The notes: a model not told the origin generated them from the sequence alone. Shown: positions 53,463-63,065, numbered from the stretch's first letter. The stretch is 64,000 bases of DNA from Methylobacterium platani (GCF_001653715.1 NZ_LWHQ01000038.1:124001-188000); one strand, 5' to 3'. Program-made: numbers and translations.

Positions 53463-54371
53463 ATGATCGAGCGCCTCGAATTCATCCTGGCGCTCGCCCG
53501 CGAGCAGCATTTCGGCCGCGCCGCCCAGGCCTGCGGGGTCTCGCAGCAGACTCTCTCGGCGGGGGTGAAGCAGCTCGAGGAACGGCTGGGTGTGCTTCTC
53601 GTGCAACGCGGCTCGCGCTTCCAGGGCTTCACCCCGGAGGGCGAGCGGGTGCTCGACTGGGCGCGGCGCATCGTCGGCGACGCCCGCGCCATGCGCCAGG
53701 AGGTGGCGGCCCTGCGCCGCGGCCTGTCGGGCACCCTCCGGATGGCGGCGATCCCGACCGCGACCCCGATGGTCGCCGCGCTCACCACGCCGTTCCGGGC
53801 CCGCCACCCGGCGGTGCGCTTCTCGGTGCAGTCGGCGACCTCGCACGAGATCGTCCGGCAGATCGCCAATCTCGAACTCGATGCCGGCCTGACCTACATC
53901 GAGGACGAGCCGCTCGGCCGCGTCACCGCCCTGCCGCTCTACCGCGAGCATTACCGTCTGCTCACCGCCGCCGACGGGATCTACGGCGGGCGGGCGAGCG
54001 TGACCTGGGCCGAGGTCGGGCGGATTCCGCTCTGCCTGCTCACCCCGGCGATGCAGAACCGGCGCATCATCGACCGCCACCTGCGCGCCGCCGGGGCCGA
54101 GCCGGCGCCGCTGCTCGAATCGAACTCGATGATCGTGCTCGTCACCCACGTGCGCACCGCCAAGTGGGCGAGCATCATGCCGGCGGCCCTCGCCGAGACC
54201 TTCCGCCTCACCGAGCGGGTGCGGGCGGTGCCGATCACCGATCCCGACGTCAGCCACATGATCGGCCTCGTCGTGCCCGAGCGCGACCCGATGACCCCGC
54301 TGGTCGCCGCCTTCCTGTCCGAGGCGCGGGCGATCGCGCCCGATCTCGCCGCCGAGGTGGCGGCGCTCTGA
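53463..54371 (+). CDS. LysR-family transcriptional regulator (302 aa)
   Basis: The N-terminal winged HTH (FILALAREQHFGRAAQACGV, SQQTLSAGVKQLEERLGVLL) and a periplasmic-binding-type effector domain are typical. It lies 197 bases upstream of fdsG on the same strand, as the FdsR-type regulators do, and 311 bases from the divergent coxB. The position suggests control of the formate dehydrogenase operon; the effector is not known. Confidence 0.9.
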   Translation: MIERLEFILALAREQHFGRAAQACGVSQQTLSAGVKQLEERLGVLLVQRGSRFQGFTPEGERVLDWARRIVGDARAMRQEVAALRRGLSGTLRMAAIPTATPMVAALTTPFRARHPAVRFSVQSATSHEIVRQIANLELDAGLTYIEDEPLGRVTALPLYREHYRLLTAADGIYGGRASVTWAEVGRIPLCLLTPAMQNRRIIDRHLRAAGAEPAPLLESNSMIVLVTHVRTAKWASIMPAALAETFRLTERVRAVPITDPDVSHMIGLVVPERDPMTPLVAAFLSEARAIAPDLAAEVAAL

Positions 54372-54568
54372 CGCGCAACGCGGCTTCACACCTCGGCGAC
54401 GGCGGCTCGAACTTTCGTCGCAGGCCCCGCGCTTGTTCGACCTTTTCCCCGCGAGCGTGCTCCGTTCAACAAAAATTCCTTGTCGTGCCACCGAACCGCG
54501 CGATTGATCCGACGGCCCGGACCGACCAGTTTGCGGCCTTAGAACGATAACGATCTGGGCTGGAAAAC

Positions 54569-55066
54569 ATGCCGAGCCACGAACTTGGTCGAGGCGCGGG
54601 CCGGGAGCCCTGGGATGCCGGGCGGGCGGCGGGGATCATCGCCGAGCATGCCCGCCGCGAGGGCGCCACGCTGCCGATCCTGCACGCGCTCCAGGAGACC
54701 TTCGGCTACGTCGACGGCGAGGCGGTGCCGCTAATCGCCGACGCGCTGAACCTGTCGCGGGCGGAAGTTCACGGCTGCATCACCTTCTACCACGATTTCC
54801 GCAGCGAGCCGGCGGGGCGGCACACCGTGAAGCTGTGCCGGGCCGAGGCCTGCCAGGCCGTCGGCGCCGACGCGCTGCACGAGGACGTGCTGCGCCGCTA
54901 CGACGTCGCCTGGCACGGCACGACCCGCGACGGGCGGGTGACGGTGGAGCCGGTCTTCTGCCTCGGCCTGTGCGCCTGCGGCCCGGCGGCCCTCGTCGAC
55001 GGCGAGCCGGTCGGCCGCCTCGACCTCGACACCCTGGCGGATGCCCTGACGGAGCGCGCCGCGTGA
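54569..55066 (+). CDS. fdsG: NAD-dependent formate dehydrogenase gamma subunit (165 aa)
   Basis: NuoE/24-kDa-like thioredoxin-fold protein holding one [2Fe-2S] cluster: ligands lie in KLCRAEACQA and VFCLGLCACGP. Conserved LPILHALQETFGYVD and VHGCITFYHDF segments confirm the family. It passes electrons between the beta subunit and the rest of the soluble complex. The stop overlaps the fdsB start (GTGA). In Methylobacterium nomenclature this would be the gamma subunit of the Mo-type Fdh2 complex. Confidence 0.93.
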   Translation: MPSHELGRGAGREPWDAGRAAGIIAEHARREGATLPILHALQETFGYVDGEAVPLIADALNLSRAEVHGCITFYHDFRSEPAGRHTVKLCRAEACQAVGADALHEDVLRRYDVAWHGTTRDGRVTVEPVFCLGLCACGPAALVDGEPVGRLDLDTLADALTERAA

Positions 55067-56625
55067 GCATCACCCTCTACCTGCCGAAGGACGCAGCCAG
55101 CCTCGCGCTCGGCGCCGACCGGGTCGCCAGGGCGCTGACCCGCGCGGCGCAAGCCCGCGGTCTCGATATCACCCTGGTGCGCACCGGCTCGCGCGGCATG
55201 CTGTGGCTGGAGCCGCTGCTCGAAGTGGCGACGCCCGAGGGGCGCATCGCCTACGGGCCGGTGCGGCCGGGCGACGTCGAATCGCTGCTCGATGCCGGGC
55301 TGGTCGAGGGCGGGGCGCATGCCCTGCGCATCGGCCGCCCCGAGGAACACCCCTACCTGGCGCGCCAGCAGCGCCTGACCTTCGGCCGCTGCGGGATCGT
55401 CGATCCGGCCTCGGTCGAGGATTACCGCGCCCATGGCGGCTATCGCGGCCTCGAGGCCGCGCTGGCCGCCGGGCCCGCCGGCACCGTCGAGGCGGTGAAG
55501 GCCTCGGGGTTGCGCGGCCGCGGCGGCGCCGGCTTCCCGACCGGCATCAAGTGGAACACGGTGATGCTGGCCGAGAGCCCGCAGAAGTACGTGGTCTGCA
55601 ACGCCGACGAGGGCGATTCCGGCACCTTCGCGGACCGGATGCTGATGGAGGGCGATCCCCTCACGCTGATCGAGGGCATGACCATCGCGGCCGTCGCGGT
55701 GGGTGCGACCCGCGGCTACATCTATTGCCGCTCCGAGTATCCGCACGCCTTCGCGGCGCTCGAGACCGCCATCGCGGCGGCCGAGCGGGCCGGCTTCCTC
55801 GGCGCGAACGTGCTGGGGTCGGGCCGAGCCTTCCACCTCGAAGTGCGTCTCGGGGCCGGCGCCTATATCTGCGGCGAGGAAACGTCCCTCCTCGAGAGCC
55901 TCGAGGGCAAGCGCGGCCTCGTGCGGGCCAAGCCCCCGATCCCTGCGCTGAAGGGTCTGTTCGGCCAGCCGACGCTCGTCAACAACGTGCTGTCCTTCGC
56001 GGCCGTGCCGTGGATCCTGGAACATGGCGGTCCGGCCTACGCCGCCTACGGCATGGGCCGCTCGCTCGGCACCCTGCCGATCCAGCTCGCCGGCAACGTC
56101 GCGCGCGGCGGGCTGATCGAGACCGCCTTCGGGCTGAGCTTGCGCGAGGTGATCGAGGATTTCGGCGGCGGCACCGCCTCGGGGAGGCCGCTGCGCGCCG
56201 TGCAGGTCGGCGGGCCGCTCGGGGCCTACTTCCCCGACACGCTCCTCGACACGCCGCTCGACTACGAGGCCTTCGCGGCGAAGAAGGGCCTCCTCGGCCA
56301 TGGCGGCGTCGTGGTGTTCGACGACACCGTCGACCTCGCGCGCCAGGCCCGATTCGCCTTCGAGTTCTGCGCCGCCGAGTCGTGCGGCAAGTGCACGCCC
56401 TGCCGCATCGGTGCGGTGCGGGGCATGGAGACGATCGACAAGGTGCTCGCCGGCGAGTCGCCGCGTGAAAACCTCGCCCTCGTCACCGACCTCTGCGAGG
56501 TCATGACCGACGGCTCGCTCTGCGCCATGGGCGGGCTGACGCCCGTGCCGGTGATGAGCGCGCTCACCCATTTCCCGGAAGATTTTTCCGGCCGCGGCGC
56601 CAAGCTGCCGCTGGCGGCCGAGTGA
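55063..56625 (+). CDS. fdsB: NAD-dependent formate dehydrogenase beta subunit (520 aa)
   Basis: NuoF-like flavoprotein: an N-terminal 100-residue thioredoxin-like domain without cluster cysteines, then the NADH/FMN site (GLRGRGGAGFPTGIKW, CNADEGDSGTFADR), an SLBB domain and the C-terminal [4Fe-4S] motif ESCGKCTPCRIG with a later Cys near LVTDLC. It reduces NAD+ with electrons from formate. The GTG start is coupled to fdsG; the stop overlaps a GTG just before fdsA. Confidence 0.94.
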   Translation: MSITLYLPKDAASLALGADRVARALTRAAQARGLDITLVRTGSRGMLWLEPLLEVATPEGRIAYGPVRPGDVESLLDAGLVEGGAHALRIGRPEEHPYLARQQRLTFGRCGIVDPASVEDYRAHGGYRGLEAALAAGPAGTVEAVKASGLRGRGGAGFPTGIKWNTVMLAESPQKYVVCNADEGDSGTFADRMLMEGDPLTLIEGMTIAAVAVGATRGYIYCRSEYPHAFAALETAIAAAERAGFLGANVLGSGRAFHLEVRLGAGAYICGEETSLLESLEGKRGLVRAKPPIPALKGLFGQPTLVNNVLSFAAVPWILEHGGPAYAAYGMGRSLGTLPIQLAGNVARGGLIETAFGLSLREVIEDFGGGTASGRPLRAVQVGGPLGAYFPDTLLDTPLDYEAFAAKKGLLGHGGVVVFDDTVDLARQARFAFEFCAAESCGKCTPCRIGAVRGMETIDKVLAGESPRENLALVTDLCEVMTDGSLCAMGGLTPVPVMSALTHFPEDFSGRGAKLPLAAE

Positions 56626-56636
56626 GGACGCACCCG

Positions 56637-59498
56637 ATGGCCCTCATCAAGGAAATCGACTACGGCACCCCGATCCGCGTCTCCGACCAGAGCGTGACGC
56701 TGACGATCGATGGCCAGTCCGTGACCGTACCCGCCGGCACCTCGGTGATGGCGGCGGCGATGCATGCCGGCACGCAGATCCCGAAGCTCTGCGCCACCGA
56801 CTCGCTCGAGCCCTTCGGCTCCTGCCGCCTTTGCCTCGTCGAGATCGACGGGCGGCGCGGTACACCAGCCTCCTGCACGACGCCGGCCGAGAACGGCATG
56901 GTGGTGCACACCCAGTCGGACAAGCTCGCGCGACTGCGCAAGGGCGTGATGGAGCTCTACATCTCCGACCACCCGCTCGACTGCCTGACCTGCTCGGCCA
57001 ACGGCGATTGCGAGTTGCAGACCCAGGCCGGCACGGTGGGCCTGCGCGAGGTCCGCTACGGCTACGACGGCGCCAACCACGTCTCGAAGAACTCCGAGCT
57101 CTACCTGCCGAAGGACGAGTCGAACCCGTACTTCGCTTACGACCCGTCGAAGTGCATCGTCTGCAACCGCTGCGTCCGGGCCTGCGAGGAGGTGCAGGGC
57201 ACCTTCGCGCTGACCATCGCCGGTCGCGGCTTCGATTCCCGGGTGGCGGCGGGGCCGACCGACTTCTTCAACTCCGAATGCGTGTCGTGCGGCGCCTGCG
57301 TGCAGGCCTGCCCGACGGCGACGCTGCAGGAGAAGTCCGTCATCGCGATGGGCCAGCCGGAGCATTCCAAGGTCACGACCTGCGCCTATTGCGGCGTCGG
57401 CTGCGCCTTCAAGGCCGAGATGCAGGGCGACCGGATCGTCCGCATGGTGCCCTACAAGGACGGCAAGGCCAACGAGGGCCATTCCTGCGTCAAGGGCCGC
57501 TTCGCCTACGGCTACGCCACCCACCAGGACCGCATCACCAAGCCGATGGTGCGCGAGAAGATCACCGATCCCTGGCGCGAAGTGTCCTGGGAGGAGGCGA
57601 TCCAGCACGCGGCCTCCGCGTTCAAGCGCATCCAGGCCCAGTACGGGCGCGACTCGATCGGCGGCATCACCTCGTCGCGCTGCACCAACGAGGAAGCCTA
57701 CCTCGTCCAGAAGCTGGTCCGCGCCGGTTTCGGCAACAACAACGTCGATACCTGCGCCCGGGTCTGCCACTCGCCGACCGGCTACGGCCTGATGTCGACG
57801 CTCGGCACCTCGGCCGGCACCCAGGACTTCAAGTCGGTCGAGGATTCCGACGTGATCCTGGTGATCGGCGCCAACCCGACCGACGGCCACCCGGTCTTCG
57901 GCTCGCGGATGAAGAAGCGCCTGCGCCAGGGCGCCAAGCTGATCGTGATCGATCCGCGCCGGATCGACCTCGTCAAGTCGCCCCACATCCGGGCGGCGCA
58001 CCATCTTCCGGTCAAGCCCGGCGCCAACGTGGCGATGGTCAACGCGCTCGCCCACGTCGTGGTGACGGACGGTCTCGTCGACGAGGCCTATGTCCGCGAG
58101 CGCTGCGACCTGAAGGACTTCGAGATCTGGGCCCGCTTCATCGCCGACGAGCGCCACGCGCCGGAAGCGGTGCAGGAGCTGACCGGCTGCGACCCGGCCG
58201 AGGTGCGGGCGGCCGCCCGCCTCTACGCCAAGGGCGGAGCCGCGGCGATCTATTACGGCCTCGGCGTCACCGAGCACAGCCAGGGCTCGACCATGGTGAT
58301 GGGCATGGCGAACCTCGCCATGGCCACCGGCAACATCGGCAAGCCGGGCGCCGGCGTGAACCCGCTGCGGGGCCAGAACAACGTCCAGGGCTCCTGCGAC
58401 ATGGGCTCGTTTCCGCACGAGCTGACCGGCTACCGCCACGTCTCGGACGACGCGACCCGCGAGACCTTCGAGGCCCTGTGGGGCGCGCAGCTCTCGCCCG
58501 ATCCGGGCCTGCGCATCACCAACATGCTCGACGAGGCGGTCGCCGGCACCTTCAAGGGCCTGTACATCCAGGGCGAGGACATCGCCCAGTCCGACCCCGA
58601 CACGCACCACGTCACGGCCGGCCTGAAGGCGATGGAGTGCATCGTCATCCAGGACCTGTTCCTGAACGAGACTGCGAAATACGCCCACGTCTTCCTGCCG
58701 GGTGCCTCGTTCCTGGAGAAGGACGGCACCTTCACCAATGCCGAGCGGCGGATCAGCCGGGTGCGCCAGGTGATGGCGCCGATGGGCGGCTACGGCGACT
58801 GGGAGGGCACGATGCTGCTCTCCAATGCGCTCGGCTACCCGATGCACTACGGGCACCCGTCCGAGATCATGGACGAGATCGCGTCCCTGACCCCGAGCTT
58901 CGCCGGCGTGTCCTACGCCAAGCTCGAGGAACTCGGCTCGATCCAATGGCCGTGCAACGACAAGGCACCGCTCGGTACGCCGATGATGCATGTCGACCGC
59001 TTCGTGCGGGGCCTCGGCCGGTTCATGCTCACCGAGTTCGTCGCATCCGACGAGCGCACCACGCGCAAGTTCCCGCTGATCCTCACCACCGGCCGGATCC
59101 TGTCGCAGTACAATGTCGGGGCGCAGACCCGGCGCACCGCCAACTCGCTGTGGCATCCCGAGGACGTGCTGGAGATCCATCCCTTCGACGCCGAGAGCCG
59201 CGGCATCGTCGAGGGCGACCTCATCAGCCTGGAGAGCCGGTCGGGCGACATCGCGCTGAAGGCGCGGGTCACCGAGCGGATGCAGCCGGGGGTGGTCTAC
59301 ACCACCTTCCACCACGCGAAGACCGGCGCCAACGTCATCACCACCGACTACTCGGACTGGGCGACCAACTGCCCCGAGTACAAGGTGACGGCGGTGCAGG
59401 TTCGGCGTACCAACCGGCCGTCCGATTGGCAGGCCCGGTTCTATGAGGAAGACATCTCCCTCACCCGCATCGCTCACACCCTCGATGCCGCCGAGTAG
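56637..59498 (+). CDS. fdsA: NAD-dependent formate dehydrogenase alpha (catalytic) subunit (953 aa)
   Basis: N-terminal [2Fe-2S] ferredoxin domain (SCRLCLVEID), His-Cys cluster segment (DHPLDCLTCSANGDC), two ferredoxin 4Fe-4S motifs (CIVCNRCVRAC, CVSCGACVQACP) and a molybdopterin domain whose own cluster is CAYCGVGC...CVKGR. The metal ligand is the Cys in VDTCARVCHSPT (a Cys, not selenocysteine, enzyme), next to the catalytic His. It oxidises formate to CO2 at a bis-molybdopterin-guanine-dinucleotide Mo (or W) centre in the cytoplasm. A GTG at 56622 is an alternative, coupled start. Confidence 0.95.
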   Translation: MALIKEIDYGTPIRVSDQSVTLTIDGQSVTVPAGTSVMAAAMHAGTQIPKLCATDSLEPFGSCRLCLVEIDGRRGTPASCTTPAENGMVVHTQSDKLARLRKGVMELYISDHPLDCLTCSANGDCELQTQAGTVGLREVRYGYDGANHVSKNSELYLPKDESNPYFAYDPSKCIVCNRCVRACEEVQGTFALTIAGRGFDSRVAAGPTDFFNSECVSCGACVQACPTATLQEKSVIAMGQPEHSKVTTCAYCGVGCAFKAEMQGDRIVRMVPYKDGKANEGHSCVKGRFAYGYATHQDRITKPMVREKITDPWREVSWEEAIQHAASAFKRIQAQYGRDSIGGITSSRCTNEEAYLVQKLVRAGFGNNNVDTCARVCHSPTGYGLMSTLGTSAGTQDFKSVEDSDVILVIGANPTDGHPVFGSRMKKRLRQGAKLIVIDPRRIDLVKSPHIRAAHHLPVKPGANVAMVNALAHVVVTDGLVDEAYVRERCDLKDFEIWARFIADERHAPEAVQELTGCDPAEVRAAARLYAKGGAAAIYYGLGVTEHSQGSTMVMGMANLAMATGNIGKPGAGVNPLRGQNNVQGSCDMGSFPHELTGYRHVSDDATRETFEALWGAQLSPDPGLRITNMLDEAVAGTFKGLYIQGEDIAQSDPDTHHVTAGLKAMECIVIQDLFLNETAKYAHVFLPGASFLEKDGTFTNAERRISRVRQVMAPMGGYGDWEGTMLLSNALGYPMHYGHPSEIMDEIASLTPSFAGVSYAKLEELGSIQWPCNDKAPLGTPMMHVDRFVRGLGRFMLTEFVASDERTTRKFPLILTTGRILSQYNVGAQTRRTANSLWHPEDVLEIHPFDAESRGIVEGDLISLESRSGDIALKARVTERMQPGVVYTTFHHAKTGANVITTDYSDWATNCPEYKVTAVQVRRTNRPSDWQARFYEEDISLTRIAHTLDAAE

Positions 59499-60306
59499 CG
59501 GCGTCGCGACGAGTCAGTCCGTCCCGACCCGCGTCGTCGCCTACGGGCGCGGCGCGGAGCGGGAGGGGATGCGTCCGCTCGCCGTCGAGATGCCGGTGAA
59601 CGTCGTCTACGGCGACGTTCCCTACGCCGTGATGATGACGACCCCGGCGGATCTCGAGGATTTCGCCTACGGCTTCAGCCTGACCGAAGGCATCGTGGCC
59701 GGCGCCGAGGAGATCCGCGGCGCCGCGGTCGAGGCCGGGGAGGGGGGCTTGCGCCTCGTCGTCGACCTCGCGCCCGGGCGCCTGCGCGAGCATCTCGCCC
59801 GCAAGCGGGTGTTGTCGGGCCGCACCGGCTGCGGGGTCTGCGGCATCGACGACCTGAAGGACATCCCGAAAGCGGACCGGCACGCCGCGGAAGGCGTCAC
59901 GGTCTCCCTCGGCGCCGTCGAACGGGCGCTCCAGGCCCTCGACGACCTCCAGGTGCTCGGACGCGAGACCCGGGCGGTCCATGCCGCCGCCTGGGCCGAC
60001 CGCGACGGCACCATCCTGGCGGTCCGCGAGGATGTCGGGCGTCACAACGCCCTCGACAAGCTGATCGGCGCGCTCCTGCGCGCCGGCACGAGACCCGAGG
60101 ACGGCTTCCTCGTCATCACCAGCCGCTGCTCGTTCGAGATGGTCGAGAAGGCCGCGAGCTTCGGCGCGGCGATCCTGGTGGCGATCTCGGCCCCGACCTC
60201 GCTCGCCGTCGAGCGCGCCGCCCGGCACGGCCTGACCCTCGCGGCGATCGCCCGCCACGACACCGTCACCCTGTTCACCGCGCCCGAGCGCCTGACCGTT
60301 CCGTGA
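59485..60306 (+). CDS. fdhD: Formate dehydrogenase accessory sulfurtransferase FdhD (273 aa)
   Basis: The CGVCG motif (Cys116, Cys119) and the EDVGRHNALDKLIG and VITSRCSFEMVEK segments identify FdhD, which transfers sulfur to the Mo/W cofactor before its insertion into FdsA. The start is uncertain: ATG at 59485 gives a 14-base overlap with fdsA; ATG at 59443 would overlap by 56 bases. The stop overlaps the fdsD start (GTGA). Confidence 0.93.
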   Translation: MPPSSGVATSQSVPTRVVAYGRGAEREGMRPLAVEMPVNVVYGDVPYAVMMTTPADLEDFAYGFSLTEGIVAGAEEIRGAAVEAGEGGLRLVVDLAPGRLREHLARKRVLSGRTGCGVCGIDDLKDIPKADRHAAEGVTVSLGAVERALQALDDLQVLGRETRAVHAAAWADRDGTILAVREDVGRHNALDKLIGALLRAGTRPEDGFLVITSRCSFEMVEKAASFGAAILVAISAPTSLAVERAARHGLTLAAIARHDTVTLFTAPERLTVP

Positions 60307-60608
60307 GTGTTTCTCAAATGAGCGCCACCGATCCCCACGAGAAGCTCGTCCGCATGGCGAACCAGATCGCCGCGTTCTTCCGCTCCTATCCGCAGGACGA
60401 GGCGGTGGCGGGCATCCACAAGCACATCGTGGCGTTCTGGACCCCGCGCATGCGCGATCAGCTCGTCGCCTATTGCGCGGACGCCGATCACGGCCTCGAC
60501 CCGCTGGCGCTCACCGCCCTGCACATCGCCCCGAAGGCGCGCAGCCCGATCCGCGACGCAGTGACGGACCCGCACGAGCAGGGAATGGGGGCGAGCGACG
60601 CGGGCTGA
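60303..60608 (+). CDS. fdsD: Formate dehydrogenase delta subunit (101 aa)
   Basis: The segment VRMANQIAAFFRSYPQDEAV...GIHKHIVAFWTPRMRDQLVAY is the conserved core of FdsD, a small protein required to mature the formate dehydrogenase, thought to act with FdhD on cofactor insertion. The GTG start is coupled to fdhD; an ATG at 60318 is an alternative. Last gene of the operon. Confidence 0.92.
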   Translation: MSVSQMSATDPHEKLVRMANQIAAFFRSYPQDEAVAGIHKHIVAFWTPRMRDQLVAYCADADHGLDPLALTALHIAPKARSPIRDAVTDPHEQGMGASDAG

Positions 60609-60764
60609 CGCGGTCGGCCCGTTCGCCTTGCGGGCGGGACTGACCTATGGTCATCTGGCGACGTGATCGAGCGGAAAGCGCCAGGGCACCACAGCCTCGC
60701 GCCCGGTAAGCGGCCGGGTGTCTTCGGGCGAAAGCATCGCCGAACACGAACCCAGGAGGCGACG

Positions 60765-60860
60765 ATGGGGTGGTTTCGACCACGCTTTCGCGTTTCGGTG
60801 TTCTACAAGCGAGTGCGGAGGACCAGTGTGGTCCTGATCCTCCGCGTCAAGCTCGGCTAG
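60765..60860 (+). CDS. Tiny arginine-rich ORF (31 aa)
   Basis: A 31-codon frame (MGWFRPRFRVSVFYKRV...) starts at an ATG with a strong AGGAGG 6 bases upstream and ends 17 bases before a clear hairpin terminator. The peptide is basic and aromatic with a short hydrophobic end (SVVLILRVKL). The combination of a good ribosome binding site and a terminator supports expression, but no homology can be judged by eye. Confidence 0.4.
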   Translation: MGWFRPRFRVSVFYKRVRRTSVVLILRVKLG

Positions 60861-60877
60861 CGTAGCCCCACCGAAAA

Positions 60878-60905
60878 GGGGCGAGGAGCGGAAGCTCTTC
60901 GCCCC
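60878..60905 (+). terminator. Hairpin terminator after the fds operon / small ORF
   Basis: GGGGCGAGGAGC (60878-60889) pairs with GCTCTTCGCCCC (60894-60905) around GGAA with a single G-U pair. It lies between the rightward formate dehydrogenase genes and the leftward sensor kinase. Confidence 0.6.
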
Positions 60906-60961
60906 ACTCCTGGGTCAGATTGTATGATCCAATGACGAACAGTCAACGCTGACCGATCGGC

Positions 60962-62704
60962 TCATGCCGCCTCGCCGTCGCCGTCCGGCAGCCGGATCGC
61001 GAAGGTCGAGCCGGGTCCGTGCTCATGCGTCTGCGCGGTGACGCGCCCGCCATGCAGCTCGGCAATGCGCTTGACGATCGAAAGGCCGAGGCCGGTCGAG
61101 CCCTCGCCGGCAGTGGGCTTGGCCGAGAGGCGCTGGAAGCGGCCGTAGAGGCGGCCGACATCCTCGGGCGACAGGCCCGGGCCGTGGTCGCGCACGGCGT
61201 AGACCGTCTCGGCCCCCTCCCGCGCCACCGTGACCAGGATCTCGGCCCCGGCCGGCGAGTACTTGATGGCGTTCGAGATCAGGTTGTCCATCGCCTCGCG
61301 CAGCCGCTCGGCATCGCCGTGCAGCGTCAGGCTGTCGGGGATCGCCGAGCGCAGGGTCTGCCCCTTGGTCTCGGCGAGCGGCGCGTTGGCGAGCGACACC
61401 TCGCGGGCGAGGCCGGCGACGTCGACCGGCTCGCGCCGGAGCGCGATGTCGAGGGCGTCGTTCATCGCGTCGGCGATCAGGGTCTCGATCATGCCGGTGA
61501 GGCGGCGCGCCGTCTCGCGGATATGGCCGATCTGGGCGTGCATCGCCTCGGTCGGCTGCGGGTTCGCCTCGATCATGTCGCCCAGCATCTCGGCCCGGCC
61601 GAGGATCACGGCGAGCGGGTTCTTCAGGTCGTGGGCGACCGTGCCGAGGATCTCGGTCTTGAGCTGGTTGGCGCGGCGCAGGTCGGACCGTTGCATCGCG
61701 AGCCGGCGGTTCGCGCGCATCAGTTCGGCGGTCCGCTCCACCACCCGCTGCTCGAGGCCGATATTGGCCTGCTGCAGGCGCTCGTAGAGGATGACGTTGT
61801 CGAAGGCGACCGACAGGCGCGAGGTGAACAGGGCGATGAGCGCGCGGTCGGTCTCGGAGAGCGAGCGGTCGGCCTTCAGCAGGGCGACGATCTCGCTGCC
61901 GCTGGCGGTGTGGACGTAGAGCGTCGACCACTGCTCGCCGAAGGTGTGGCGTCGCTCGGCGAAGGCCTGGGCGACGATCTCCTGGACGGCGTCGTCGAGG
62001 GGGCCGGTCCCGTCCCCGCCGACGAGGTGCTGGTAGCAGCCGGATCCGGCGAGCACGCTGACCGCGTCCTGCGGGCCGGTATGGTCGCGCAGCACCAGGA
62101 TGCCCTCGCAGGCGACGTTGAGCAGCGAGCCGACCTGGGTCAGCACGCCTTCGGCCAGCCGCTGCATCGACTTGTAGTCGAGCAGCATCGGGGCGGCGTC
62201 GATGATGATCTCGAGCCCTCGCCGCGTCTCTTCCAGGCGCTTGAGCTGCTGGTAGGCGCGCAGCGCGGCGGTGAGGCTGGTGAACAGCTTGTCGGCGGTG
62301 AGCTCGGTCTTCGCCTTGTAGTCGTTGATGTCGTAGTCGACGATGACCCGGCGCTCCGGTGCCTGGCCGGGCTGGCCGGTGCGCAGGATGATGCGAACGG
62401 TCTCGTCCTTCAGCTCGCGCCGGACGAAATCGACGAGCCGCAGGCCGGCATCGTCGGTCTCCATCACCACGTCGAGCAGGATCACGGCGACGCCGCGTCG
62501 GGCGAGCACCGTCCGGGCCTCGGCGGCCGAATAGGCCGAGACGAGCTCCAGCCCGGCCCCTTCGAGGCTGTAGCCCGATAGGGCGAAGCGGGTGCCCTCG
62601 TGCACCGCGGGATCGTCGTCGACGACGAGGACCGGCCAGGAGGCGGCGGCGGTCTCGCCGGGCTCGTCGTCCGGCAGCAGGAAGAGGATGTCGTCGTCGC
62701 TCAT
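60962..62704 (-). CDS. Hybrid sensor histidine kinase with N-terminal receiver and DUF3369 sensor (580 aa)
   Basis: Order of domains: receiver (VLVVDDDP, phospho-acceptor Asp78 in ILLDVVM), a DUF3369/GAF-like sensor (about 155-320), a coiled linker, HisKA (TVAHDLKNPLAV, His358) and HATPase (DNLISNAIKY, DHGPGLS, STGLGLSIVKR). It has no membrane segment, so it senses a cytoplasmic signal or acts as a relay. The ATG at 62704 is chosen because the receiver starts directly after it. It is divergent from a small gene and an OmpR-type regulator, its likely partner. Confidence 0.92.
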   Translation of the reverse strand: MSDDDILFLLPDDEPGETAAASWPVLVVDDDPAVHEGTRFALSGYSLEGAGLELVSAYSAAEARTVLARRGVAVILLDVVMETDDAGLRLVDFVRRELKDETVRIILRTGQPGQAPERRVIVDYDINDYKAKTELTADKLFTSLTAALRAYQQLKRLEETRRGLEIIIDAAPMLLDYKSMQRLAEGVLTQVGSLLNVACEGILVLRDHTGPQDAVSVLAGSGCYQHLVGGDGTGPLDDAVQEIVAQAFAERRHTFGEQWSTLYVHTASGSEIVALLKADRSLSETDRALIALFTSRLSVAFDNVILYERLQQANIGLEQRVVERTAELMRANRRLAMQRSDLRRANQLKTEILGTVAHDLKNPLAVILGRAEMLGDMIEANPQPTEAMHAQIGHIRETARRLTGMIETLIADAMNDALDIALRREPVDVAGLAREVSLANAPLAETKGQTLRSAIPDSLTLHGDAERLREAMDNLISNAIKYSPAGAEILVTVAREGAETVYAVRDHGPGLSPEDVGRLYGRFQRLSAKPTAGEGSTGLGLSIVKRIAELHGGRVTAQTHEHGPGSTFAIRLPDGDGEAA

Positions 62705-63065
62705 CGACCGTCCGTGGGGCTCCCCAACCGCTCCGCCGGGACCGCCGGCAGGCGATGCGGCACGACGTCGGGCAAGGCGTCGCTGGGCAAGGCGTCGCGG
62801 GGCTAGGCATCGCGCGGTCATCCTGGCCGGGAGCGGAACTGCCGACAAGGTCGCGTCGGAGGAAGTACCCCGCTTCCTTCGATCCCGCGGCCCTCGAACG
62901 GGCGACGCGAAAGACGGTCCCGGCGGTCGTCGCGCCGTCGATTGGTGCGGGGGGCGTCGGGTCTTGTGCGCGGGAGCACATCCAGTACCGCCCGGTTCGG
63001 GGTGCAATGCTCCCGCAGCAGAACCCGCCTGCAGGCGCCGCGCCTGCAAGGAACGGAGGCACGCC
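62705..63065. other. Divergent intergenic region
   Basis: These 360 bases separate the sensor kinase from the 63066 gene. Apart from the 15-bp tandem repeats at 62770-62814 no gene or clear promoter is visible. Confidence 0.3.
62770..62814. repeat. Three 15-bp tandem repeats
   Basis: GGGCAAGGCGTCGCT (62770-62784), GGGCAAGGCGTCGCG (62785-62799) and GGGCTAGGCATCGCG (62800-62814) follow each other without gaps, 66 bases upstream of the sensor-kinase start. They may bind a regulator or be a slipped-strand expansion. Confidence 0.7.

Noticed and set aside
56262-59477. A 1071-codon minus-strand open frame over fdsA
   Set aside because: Antisense shadow of the formate dehydrogenase alpha subunit; no motif and abnormal composition.
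54569-60608. The tungsten-type two-subunit formate dehydrogenase (Fdh1)
   Set aside because: Gamma and beta subunits are separate genes and fdsD is present, which matches the FdsGBA-CD/Fdh2-type complex; metal choice itself cannot be read from sequence by eye.
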